From CALXXL01 sp964512385 (GTDB taxonomy: Bacteria; Verrucomicrobiota; Lentisphaeria; Victivallales; Victivallaceae), in contig CAZEHZ010000032.1 of NCBI GenBank assembly GCA_964512385.1, positions 1 through 22,556 of the forward strand: a stretch of DNA of 22,556 nucleotides. Reading direction: 5' to 3'. Below are positions 16,770 to 22,556 of the stretch, one piece after another. The notes below the pieces were generated by a model. The model saw only the letters and a list, made by a program, of their open reading frames with translations, had not been told where the DNA came from and searched no databases. Position numbers and translations under genes: made by a program. Each line of letters begins with the position of its first letter. Positions within the stretch are counted from its first letter, which is position 1.

Positions 16770-17306
16770 ATGAAATTTTTAACCGGAAAATGGCCGTTTT
16801 ATCTGTGTGCAATTGGATTTGCCGGCCTGTTTTTACTGCAGTTGTATTTGCTGGATCGCCCGGCGGCGTTAGAGGCGGGAATTGCCGATATCTCGGAATA
16901 CGGTAAAACCGCCATCGAAAGTAAAGAGTATCGCAAAGTGCCGCCGCTGAATTTTTCCACCGGGCTGTTTGGCGGCATTGTGGTCGGGGGGCTGATTGGG
17001 GGATTGTGCAGTAAAAAAGTCCGTATTGAATTAAGCTCTACCCGGCTGAAAAGTTTTCCGCTTACCGTTATATGCGGTTTGGCGGGCGGATTCCTGCTGA
17101 TGCTCGGCAGCCGCATTGCCGGCGATGCGTTTTTAGGGCAGTTCAGTGCCGCCATGCAGTTGTCGCCCGGAGCCTGGCTCTATCTGGCGGCCAGCTTTTT
17201 AACCGCCGGAATCATTTTGGTTATCTGGTTAAATTCCACCGATGCCAAACTCGGCGGCGGTGCGGCGGCGGTGGCCGGAAAAAGTACCGAAAAGGAGGCA
17301 AAATAA
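16770..17306 (+). CDS. YeeE/YedE-like membrane protein, first half
   Basis: This is a 178-residue protein with four predicted membrane helices (about 10-28, 63-80, 98-118, 134-154). GLFGGIVVGGLIGGLC (65-80) and GLAGGFLLMLGSRIAG (103-118) resemble YeeE/YedE sulphur-transport family repeats. The family's usual G-G-C-T-S-G after this helix is GDAFLGQF (118-125), so the conserved Cys is missing. Four-helix half-proteins encoded in pairs occur in this family. The C-terminus is a Gly/Ala/Lys tail in the cytoplasm. AGGGG at 16759-16763 is 6 nt upstream. It shares one base with the next gene (TAATG). The substrate is unknown; sulphur-compound transport is a family-level possibility weakened by the missing Cys. 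Confidence 0.65.
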   Translation: MKFLTGKWPFYLCAIGFAGLFLLQLYLLDRPAALEAGIADISEYGKTAIESKEYRKVPPLNFSTGLFGGIVVGGLIGGLCSKKVRIELSSTRLKSFPLTVICGLAGGFLLMLGSRIAGDAFLGQFSAAMQLSPGAWLYLAASFLTAGIILVIWLNSTDAKLGGGAAAVAGKSTEKEAK

Positions 17307-17875
17307 TGGATTTGCAACCTTTGGCATTAAGTGGAAATACCGCCTTGGGGGTCTCCATTTTATTAGGCGTCGGGCTGGGTTTTGTGCTGGTAAAGTCGGA
17401 CTTTGCCTGGGAACAGGCATGTGTGCGATTTGTCGCTCTGCGTAGCGGCCGCCTGTTGAAAATATTTTTATTGAGCATGGTATTTGGCACTATCGGCTAT
17501 TATTTTGCGGCTAAAAGCGGGTTGGTGCGCTGTCATGTTATGCCGACATATTTCTATTCGGTGCTGTTGGGCGGCGTTGTTTCCGGCGTCGGGTTGGCGT
17601 TAAGCGGATTTTTCCCCGCCGGAGCATTGTCTGCCCTTGGCGCCGGGCGACTATACGCTTTCTGGATGATTTTAGGCATGAGTTTAGCCGTAGCCACCGA
17701 AAAATGGTATGGCAAAATTATCGATAAACTAATCAATTCCGGCGATAAACTGCCGTCTCCGGCATTGGCCGCCGAAGCGTTTGGATTAACCAACCTAATT
17801 TGGCCGATTGCCGCCGGAGCCGTTTTTCTGATGTTGATTGTCCAGTTTGCCCTGCCGGAATCCGACGAAAAATAA
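17306..17875 (+). CDS. YeeE/YedE-like membrane protein, second half
   Basis: This is a 189-residue protein with about five predicted membrane helices (13-31, 50-70, 82-102, 112-132, 163-181). The block SVLLGGVVSGVGLALSGFFP (85-104) continuing into AGALSALGAGR (105-115) matches the YeeE/YedE core, in which the normal sequence is 'G-G-x-x-F-G-x-G-x-x-x-x-G-x-C-P'. Here the Cys is Phe (GFFPAG). The start at 17306 is preferred because AGGAGG (17293-17298) lies 7 nt upstream and the ATG overlaps the previous stop; reading further upstream gives sequence in the wrong frame of the preceding gene. It is probably a partner of the preceding half-protein. A MITE-like element begins 1 bp after its stop codon. 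Confidence 0.68.
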   Translation: MDLQPLALSGNTALGVSILLGVGLGFVLVKSDFAWEQACVRFVALRSGRLLKIFLLSMVFGTIGYYFAAKSGLVRCHVMPTYFYSVLLGGVVSGVGLALSGFFPAGALSALGAGRLYAFWMILGMSLAVATEKWYGKIIDKLINSGDKLPSPALAAEAFGLTNLIWPIAAGAVFLMLIVQFALPESDEK

Positions 17876-17876
17876 T

Positions 17877-18130
17877 TAGTCGATAATGCAAATCCGGCTA
17901 TATGGTTAATAATCATAATTTTAAATGAAAAAGTTAAATAAATAAACGCAAGGTTTTAAGTGTATAACTATGTTTTATGCTTGGTCGCTCCGGCATTAAC
18001 CATGCCTGCGCTGGAAGCCTCCGGTGCTTTTTGTCGTATACTGCGTTGGCTACGCCGCTCATGTACTAAAGTACACTTCGCTACTTGCCGCCTTGTCTAC
18101 AACAAAAATCACCTTTTGCATTATCGACTA
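17877..18130. mobile_element. MITE-like insertion with 14-bp inverted repeats and TA target duplication
   Basis: GTCGATAATGCAAA at 17879-17892 is repeated perfectly in inverse orientation at 18115-18128 (TTTGCATTATCGAC). Each copy is flanked on its outer side by TA (17877-17878 and 18129-18130), as expected for IS630/Tc1-mariner type transposition. The 222-bp interior encodes no transposase. Its left third is AT-rich; the right part is GC-richer and has a small palindrome TGTACTAAAGTACA (18062-18075). Without the element, the stop of the YeeE-like gene and the ATG of yraN would be about 6 bp apart. A non-autonomous element mobilised in trans is the simplest reading. Confidence 0.75.
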
Positions 18131-18133
18131 GTT

Positions 18134-18541
18134 ATGAAATCAGTCGGATTAACGCAAAGCATTTTCCGTGGGCGGGCCGCACATTTACGCATTGGCAAAC
18201 GTGGTGAACGTGCCGCCGTGCGGCTGTTGCGCAGTAAAGGCTTTCAAATTCTGTACCGCAACTGGCGTTCCGGCAGTGGAGAGCTTGACATTGTGGCCAG
18301 AGACGGCCGGATTTTAGTTTTTGTTGAAGTAAAAAGTCTCCGTTATCGTGCCGGCGTCCGCCCGGCTGATAATCTGCGGCCGGGGCAAATAAAGCGTATC
18401 CGCCGGGGCAGTAGAAAGTATCTCCATGCCTTAATGACCTCGGAGCCGCCGCCGTTCCGCTATGACCTTATTGAAGTTTTACTTACCACTCGTTCCGTAA
18501 AAACCATATTTCATCACCAGAATTGCTATACAACCCGGTAA
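18134..18541 (+). CDS. yraN: YraN/UPF0102 family endonuclease-like protein
   Basis: This is a 135-residue protein of the UPF0102 family, which has a restriction-endonuclease-like fold and no settled role. GKRGERAAVRLLRSKGF opens the domain, then RNWRSGSGELDIVARDG and VFVEVKSLRY supply the D-x(n)-E-x-K nuclease core. The ATG at 18134 puts the GE motif at residue 24-25 and gives the usual family length, but it has no Shine-Dalgarno. A GTG at 17960 with AAGG 6 nt upstream would add 58 residues encoded by the MITE-like element. The gene follows the YeeE-like pair and was probably operonic with it before that insertion. YraN is often found near rnhB; here RNase HIII lies three genes upstream. Confidence 0.85.
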   Translation: MKSVGLTQSIFRGRAAHLRIGKRGERAAVRLLRSKGFQILYRNWRSGSGELDIVARDGRILVFVEVKSLRYRAGVRPADNLRPGQIKRIRRGSRKYLHALMTSEPPPFRYDLIEVLLTTRSVKTIFHHQNCYTTR

Positions 18542-18578
18542 TTTATGCAGAAAATTACAAAAAAGTACGCTATCCGAT

Positions 18579-18606
18579 TTGTTTTTTCACAAAAACGGCC
18601 TAAATT
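18579..18606 (+). promoter_or_regulatory. Possible promoter of the tRNA gene
   Basis: TTGTTT (18579-18584) and TAAATT (18601-18606) are spaced by 16 nt, ending 15 bp before the tRNA. This is a fair sigma70-like match in an AT-rich stretch. Confidence 0.35.
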
Positions 18607-18621
18607 ATAAGAGTTACAAAT

Positions 18622-18698
18622 GGATCCGTAGCTCAGTTGGTTAGAGCAGGTGACTCATAATCTCCGGGTCCTCGGTTCAAGTCCGGGCGGATCCACCA
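18622..18698 (+). tRNA. tRNA with CAT anticodon (elongator Met or Ile2)
   Basis: This is a 77-nt cloverleaf. The acceptor stem GGATCCG (18622-18628) pairs with CGGATCC (18688-18694), followed by discriminator A and an encoded CCA (18696-18698). The D arm is GCTC...GAGC, the anticodon loop CTCATAA has CAT at 18656-18658, and the T arm is CTCGG-TTCAAGT-CCGGG. The 1-72 pair is G-C and the stem lacks the GGG/CCC run, so it is not the initiator. The anticodon stem GGTGA/TCTCC has a T-T mismatch (18651 with 18663). The 'GAGCAGGTGACTCATAATC' stretch resembles tRNA-Ile2 genes, whose C34 becomes lysidine, as much as tRNA-Met. Confidence 0.93.
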
Positions 18699-18729
18699 TT
18701 AATTTTATCGGGGGCTCAGATAAATAGGC

Positions 18730-18815
18730 GCACCTTGTTCATTCCATCGGCACCTTGTTCATTCTATCGTGAACCTAAGCGCACTTTGTTCATACCTAAA
18801 CGCACTTTCGTTTCG
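18730..18815. repeat. Cluster of short direct repeats downstream of the tRNA
   Basis: Two adjacent 20-bp copies (GCACCTTGTTCATTCYATCG at 18730-18749 and 18750-18769) differ at one base. Two further 21-bp related units follow: CCTAAGCGCACTTTGTTCATA (units at 18774-18794 and 18795-18815). All share a GCAC-Y-TT core. The array lies in the 170-bp gap between the tRNA and the convergent CDF transporter gene. No ORF covers it. Multiple related terminal repeats of this kind, next to a GGGGGCTCA (18710-18718), recall ends of IS21-family elements, but no istA/istB is present. Confidence 0.8.
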
Positions 18816-18868
18816 TAAAAACTTTGTATTTGTTGATTTCTCTGCGCAAGGCGAAAAATTATAAATCG

Positions 18869-19729
18869 TTACTCTTTAGGTTCGGTGTGAATGGTGGCTT
18901 CTATTTGCAGTTCACGGCGGATAACGTCTTGAATTTCCTCGGCTACATTATGGGCGTTTTCCAGCGACATGTTGCGGGGCAGGCGGATATGAAACGTTAA
19001 TTCCAAGTGTTCGCCGTAACTGTGCAGATGAAAATGGTGCGCTTCAATATCCTCTCCGGCGGCATAATGGCACATAGCGGTAATTTTAGCAATCAGTTCC
19101 GGGTCCGCTTCTTCGCCCAGCAACGGATTTACGGCCGACATTAAAACTTCATAACTTGAGTACATAATCATCAGTGCCACAAAGATACTCAGCACGCCGT
19201 CCAGCCACCAGAAAGAACTGCCGAACACCAGACCGATTAAAATCACAACTGAACTTAACGCATCACTTCTATGATGCATGCCATCGGCTTTCAGCGAGGC
19301 CAATTTGCCGCGTTTGGCAATATAAAACGCCCACTGCGCCATGCCCTCTTTTACGATAATAGTGGCAATCATCGCCGCATACGCCCAGCCGTTATAGTCG
19401 GCCGCCTGATGATTCAACAGTCGTTTGGTGCCGTCAATGGCAAACTCCACGCCCACCAACGCCAGTAATACGCCGATAATTACCGTGGCGATCAACTCGG
19501 CGCGGCCATGCCCGAACGGGTGTTCATGGTCGGCATGTTTCTGCGAGATTTTTAAGCCCCACACAAAAACCAAACTCGTTACCGTATCGCTTAAAGTATG
19601 CAACGCATCCGCCATAATTGCCGATGACATGCAGAGTTTTGCCACAAAAATTTTAAATGCCGCCAGCAATAAATTGCCGATTATGGACCCAAATCCGCAT
19701 AATCTTGCCTGTTTTGCCGTATTCATCAT
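18869..19729 (-). CDS. Cation diffusion facilitator (CDF) metal efflux transporter
   Basis: This 286-residue inner-membrane protein exports divalent cations (Zn, Co, Fe or similar) in exchange for protons. Six helices occupy about residues 12-200. Two HxxxD sites are visible: H44/D48 in ADALHTLSD (helix 2) and H152/D156 in DGMHHRSDALSS (helix 5), the arrangement usual in zinc-type CDFs. HPFGHGRAE (70-78) is the family loop motif. Residues 205-286 form the cytoplasmic ferredoxin-like domain with HHFHLHSYGEHLELTFHI (231-248), where metal-binding histidines lie. Two adjacent ATGs are possible; GGAG lies 5 nt from the first and 8 nt from the second. It lies 66 bp downstream of guaB, separated by a terminator. 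Confidence 0.93.
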   Translation of the reverse strand: MMNTAKQARLCGFGSIIGNLLLAAFKIFVAKLCMSSAIMADALHTLSDTVTSLVFVWGLKISQKHADHEHPFGHGRAELIATVIIGVLLALVGVEFAIDGTKRLLNHQAADYNGWAYAAMIATIIVKEGMAQWAFYIAKRGKLASLKADGMHHRSDALSSVVILIGLVFGSSFWWLDGVLSIFVALMIMYSSYEVLMSAVNPLLGEEADPELIAKITAMCHYAAGEDIEAHHFHLHSYGEHLELTFHIRLPRNMSLENAHNVAEEIQDVIRRELQIEATIHTEPKE

Positions 19730-19740
19730 CTTTTCTCCAA

Positions 19741-19775
19741 CAAAAAACGCATTAACCCGAATTAAGTTAATGCGT
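19741..19775 (-). terminator. Rho-independent terminator of guaB
   Basis: ACGCATTAAC (19747-19756) and GTTAATGCGT (19766-19775) form a perfect 10-bp stem with a 9-nt loop. Read on the minus strand it is followed by TTTTTT (19742-19747 complement). It sits 20 bp past the guaB stop, and its T tract abuts the Shine-Dalgarno of the CDF gene. Confidence 0.88.
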
Positions 19776-19795
19776 CTTTAATAACAATATCTGTA

Positions 19796-21295
19796 TTAGT
19801 TACCGCTGTAATTCGGGGCATCTTTCAGCATGGTAACATCGTGCGGATGCGCTTCACGCAAGCCGGCCGAGGACACCCGGATCGCTTTTGCCGTTTCATG
19901 CAATTCCTTAATTGTGCGGGCGCCGCAATAGCCCAGCGAATAGCGCAAACCGCCGACAAACTGGAAAATCACATCTTCCACCGGGCCGCGGAACGGTACT
20001 AAACCTTCAATCCCCTGCGGCACCAGCTTCTTATCGCTGTCCACATCCTGCTGGCCGTAACGTTCCCGACTCGCCTTACCGGTCTTCATCGCTTCCAGAC
20101 TGCCCATGCCGCGGTAGATTACATAACGGCGACCCTGATGCAGTGTTACCTCTCCGGTGCTTTCCGACGTTCCGGCCAAAGCCGAACCCATCATTACCGA
20201 AGATGCGCCCACCGCCAACGCTTTCGCCACGTCGCCGGACTGTTTAATACCGCCGTCGGCGATAATCGGCAAATCCTGCGGTACGGCTCTGGAGACTTCA
20301 TAAACCGCCGTAACCTGCGGAATGCCCACGCCGGCCACCACACGAGTGGTACAAATTGAACCCGGCCCGATACCAACTTTAATTCCGTCTACGCCGGCAT
20401 CGGCCAACGCTTTGGCGGCCTCGGCCGTGGCGATATTTCCGGCTACCAAGTCCACCTTGTCGCCGTAAGTCTGTTTTACCCATTTGGCGGTTTCAATTAC
20501 GCCCTTGCTGTGGCCGTGAGCGGTATCCAGCACCATTACATCCACACCGGCCTTAATCAACGCTTCAATACGGGCTTCGTCATGCGGGCCGATACCGGCG
20601 GCACAGCGCAACTGATGACGATTATCCCGGTTATAGTCGGGATTTTCATGCTCAATCAAGCCCTTTAAATCCTGATAGCTGTATAAGCCGGTCAATTTAC
20701 CTTTAGCATCCACCACCGGCAGTTTGCCGATTTTATTAGCGGTCATCAACCGGTACGCTTCCAGCATAGAGATACTTTCGGCCGCCGTGATAACATTTTT
20801 CTGCATAACATCACCGACTTTTACCGTGTAATCCGATAAAAACTTAATGTCTCGCCCGGCAATCAGTCCCAGCACGCAACCTTTTTCATCCACAATCGGG
20901 AAGCCGGAGAAGGTATAGCCCATTGCGGCTTTAGCGTCCAGAATATCAGCAATCGTCTGATCCGGGCGGAACACAATCGGAGAACTGATCATGCCGTTCA
21001 AATACTGCTTAACCTTGCGAACCTCTTCGCTCTGGCGTTCCACCGACAGATTCTTATGAATTACGCCAATCCCGCCCAAACGAGCCATGGCAATCGCCAT
21101 GCGGCTTTCCGTTACCGTATCCATTGCCGCACTGACAAACGGAATATTTAAACTTACATGGCGGGTGAACTTAGTAGCCACCGAGGTGTCGGTCGGCAAA
21201 AAATCAGCATATTGAGTAATCAATGAAATATCGTCAAACGTTAAACCTTCATACTTATAGTGGCTCATCAAATCATCAATTTGCTGACTAAACAT
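19796..21295 (-). CDS. guaB: IMP dehydrogenase
   Basis: This 499-residue enzyme oxidises IMP to XMP with NAD+, the committed step of GMP synthesis. The TIM-barrel catalytic domain is interrupted by a CBS pair at about 100-215. GIGPGSICTTR (308-318) holds the catalytic Cys315, IIADGGIKQSGDVAKAL (344-360) binds the IMP phosphate, and ASRERYGQ (408-415) is the mobile flap with the catalytic Arg-Tyr pair. The N-terminus GLTFDDISLI (17-26) and the C-terminus HPHDVTMLKDAPNYS are family-typical, and the length is normal. A Shine-Dalgarno AGGAGAG (complement of 21301-21307) precedes the ATG by 5 nt. It has its own promoter and terminator, so it is probably monocistronic apart from readthrough to the CDF gene. 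Confidence 0.97.
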   Translation of the reverse strand: MFSQQIDDLMSHYKYEGLTFDDISLITQYADFLPTDTSVATKFTRHVSLNIPFVSAAMDTVTESRMAIAMARLGGIGVIHKNLSVERQSEEVRKVKQYLNGMISSPIVFRPDQTIADILDAKAAMGYTFSGFPIVDEKGCVLGLIAGRDIKFLSDYTVKVGDVMQKNVITAAESISMLEAYRLMTANKIGKLPVVDAKGKLTGLYSYQDLKGLIEHENPDYNRDNRHQLRCAAGIGPHDEARIEALIKAGVDVMVLDTAHGHSKGVIETAKWVKQTYGDKVDLVAGNIATAEAAKALADAGVDGIKVGIGPGSICTTRVVAGVGIPQVTAVYEVSRAVPQDLPIIADGGIKQSGDVAKALAVGASSVMMGSALAGTSESTGEVTLHQGRRYVIYRGMGSLEAMKTGKASRERYGQQDVDSDKKLVPQGIEGLVPFRGPVEDVIFQFVGGLRYSLGYCGARTIKELHETAKAIRVSSAGLREAHPHDVTMLKDAPNYSGN

Positions 21296-21350
21296 GGTAT
21301 CTCTCCTGAAATTTGTATCTTTTGCCGTATTTATATAACTTTAATCTATT

Positions 21351-21378
21351 AATATAGCAGTTTTTTACGTTTTTACAA
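21351..21378 (-). promoter_or_regulatory. Probable sigma70-type promoter of guaB
   Basis: On the minus strand TTGTAA (complement of 21373-21378) and TATATT (complement of 21351-21356) are spaced by 16 nt, within an AT-rich 109-bp gap and about 55 bp ahead of the guaB ATG. No PurR-like operator is evident. Confidence 0.5.
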
Positions 21379-21404
21379 GTGTTTTGCCATAATTATCGAC
21401 TGGT

Positions 21405-22556
21405 TTACCGCTTAAAATTGCGTCGAGGCGCTTTATAACGGGGTTTTGACGGGCGGTGCTCCGCATCATAGCGTTTGGCCATCCGGTAGGCGGCATAGCT
21501 TAACAGCAAACTGAACACCAGTGCCGTCAAGGATAAGTAGCGGCTCCGAGTCTGTAATAAAGTACCTTGATAAAAGGCCGTAAGCGTTCCGGGCGGACAA
21601 TTTTCCGGTAAGGTTATTTGCACTAATTTATGCTCGCCTTTCTGTACCGGCAGCATAAACTTTTGCCCGTCGTCGGCGATATATTGCACTGCATAGCCTA
21701 AATAGTAGGTTAAAGGAAGCTCCAGAATATTGCCGTTGCCGCCCTGCGGCAGATTCACGGCCACTGTCTGTATGGTCGGTCGACTGCAGGTCAACGCCAC
21801 CTGTGGTTCGGCAAGCACTTGAAGCGGATTACGGTCAAACAATTTCTTCATGTCGGTTCCGGCCGGAATATATCCAACGCCGCTGACCTCCTGAATCTTA
21901 CCGGGCGTAAAGCCGTAAATCATATTTTTTTCATGAATTTTGGCCGCATAGGTGTAGCCGACATTAATAAAATAAGCCGAACTGCACCCGAACAGCAAGA
22001 TATACAGCCAGCGTCGTAACGCCGCATTGTTGCTTTTGGCCAATACCGAAACCGTCAACCCGCCGCCCAGTGCCAGCATGCAGGTGGCCGGCAGATAAAA
22101 CCGCCATGGAAACTGCAACACGCCCAACTTGCTCGCCGCTCCCTCCCACGGTAAAAATGAGGTTGCACAAAGCAGGCAGACCACGCCGCCCATCAACATT
22201 ACATCACGGAATTTGCCCGACACATTGCCGTTATCCTGAAAACGCAGCCGCTGTAACAGACAGATAATCAGAATAATTCCGATGCCCGGCGGAAACCAGT
22301 AGGCCATTTTCATATACGGCAACTCTAAAAACAAGCGGGTAAACGGCACCACATGACCCGGAACATCATAATTAGTACCGATGGTATTGACAATGAATTT
22401 CTCCGTCAGCATCTGTTCGCCCAGCGTAATCAGATAAAATCCGGCAATTCCCGCCGTACAGAGTCCGGCTAACGCAATCAGGAATATGCGAGAGGGTTCC
22501 CGCAGTAGCCGCACCACGTTAAATCCGCCAATCGCCGTTGCCGCCAATGCCGCCAG
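21405..22556 (-). CDS. Large polytopic membrane protein, C-terminal part (5' end outside window)
   Basis: The reading frame stays open to the window edge, so the N-terminus is missing; at least 383 residues are visible. Counting from the first in-window Met (at 22547), hydrophobic helices lie at about 22-42, 85-98, 115-130, 150-172 and 180-197. A soluble, beta-rich segment of about 130 residues (205-335), probably extracytoplasmic, follows, then a last helix (about 338-358) and a basic tail. The motif LGVLQFPWRFYLPA (141-154) is typical of large envelope membrane proteins of the YfhO/PTPS-related type, many related to GT-C glycosyltransferases. Function is not known. The gene lies upstream of guaB on the same strand, with 109 bp between. 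Confidence 0.7.
   Translation of the reverse strand: MAALAATAIGGFNVVRLLREPSRIFLIALAGLCTAGIAGFYLITLGEQMLTEKFIVNTIGTNYDVPGHVVPFTRLFLELPYMKMAYWFPPGIGIILIICLLQRLRFQDNGNVSGKFRDVMLMGGVVCLLCATSFLPWEGAASKLGVLQFPWRFYLPATCMLALGGGLTVSVLAKSNNAALRRWLYILLFGCSSAYFINVGYTYAAKIHEKNMIYGFTPGKIQEVSGVGYIPAGTDMKKLFDRNPLQVLAEPQVALTCSRPTIQTVAVNLPQGGNGNILELPLTYYLGYAVQYIADDGQKFMLPVQKGEHKLVQITLPENCPPGTLTAFYQGTLLQTRSRYLSLTALVFSLLLSYAAYRMAKRYDAEHRPSKPRYKAPRRNFKR

Larger units (their letters stand above)
18542..18868. other. Intergenic region holding only the tRNA and short repeats
   Basis: This gap of 327 bases between yraN and the convergent CDF gene contains a possible tRNA promoter, the CAT tRNA and the direct repeat cluster. 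I see no further gene and no convincing intrinsic terminator for either flanking gene. Confidence 0.7.

Noticed and set aside
17072..17305. Longer reading frame ahead of the second YeeE-like gene
   Set aside because: It overlaps the first YeeE-like gene in another frame, with Arg/Cys-rich composition; AGGAGG at 17293-17298 marks the start at 17306.
18538..18558. Hairpin GTAATTT/AAATTAC at the yraN stop as a terminator
   Set aside because: The stem is only 7 bp, AT-rich and is followed by A residues instead of T, so it does not make an intrinsic terminator on the plus strand.

Overview
The window looks like chromosome from a strictly anaerobic, fermentative bacterium with a Gram-negative type envelope. 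A bifurcating [FeFe] hydrogenase points to anaerobic H2 metabolism. Three predicted lipoproteins with lipoboxes, among them a Blc-type lipocalin and a cell-wall amidase, point to an outer membrane. RNase HIII alongside these envelope genes would fit a PVC-superphylum lineage such as Lentisphaerae, but that placement is inference and no phylogenetic marker here settles it.

Layout. (1) Positions 1-4164, + strand: the end of a probable hydC, then hydB and hydA, closed by a strong intrinsic terminator. (2) 4175-6637: a secreted C39-like cysteine peptidase (+) that converges on a secreted protein (-) resembling a peptidase-MA fold without its HExxH motif. (3) 6743-18541: a long co-directional + strand run whose genes overlap or nearly touch. 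It holds thiD, an Amidase_3 amidase, a PHP phosphoesterase, a second (lipoprotein) Amidase_3 amidase, a small lipoprotein, comEC, a lipocalin, an RlmI-type methyltransferase, prfB, rnhC, two half-length YeeE/YedE-like membrane proteins, and yraN. (4) 18579-18868: a CAT-anticodon tRNA gene followed by a cluster of short direct repeats. (5) 18869-22556, - strand: a CDF metal-efflux transporter, guaB (IMP dehydrogenase) with its own promoter and terminator, and the 3' part of a large polytopic membrane protein that runs off the window.

How the genes work together. HydABC couples NADH and ferredoxin oxidation to H2 production. The + strand run mixes envelope genes (two amidases, lipoproteins, lipocalin) with nucleic-acid genes (ComEC, RlmI-like, RF2, RNase HIII, YraN); it reads as a housekeeping run, not a dedicated system.

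The most notable feature not explained by genes is a 254-bp MITE-like insertion at 17877-18130. It has 14-bp perfect terminal inverted repeats flanked by TA dinucleotides and lies between the second YeeE-like gene and yraN. Excising it in thought leaves the two genes only a few bases apart. Several proteins keep a family fold but appear to have lost its metal or catalytic residues: the HydA C-terminal domain, the ComEC C-terminal domain, the YeeE/YedE pair and the peptidase-MA-like protein. I found no convincing new multi-gene system, CRISPR array, phage or complete insertion sequence.
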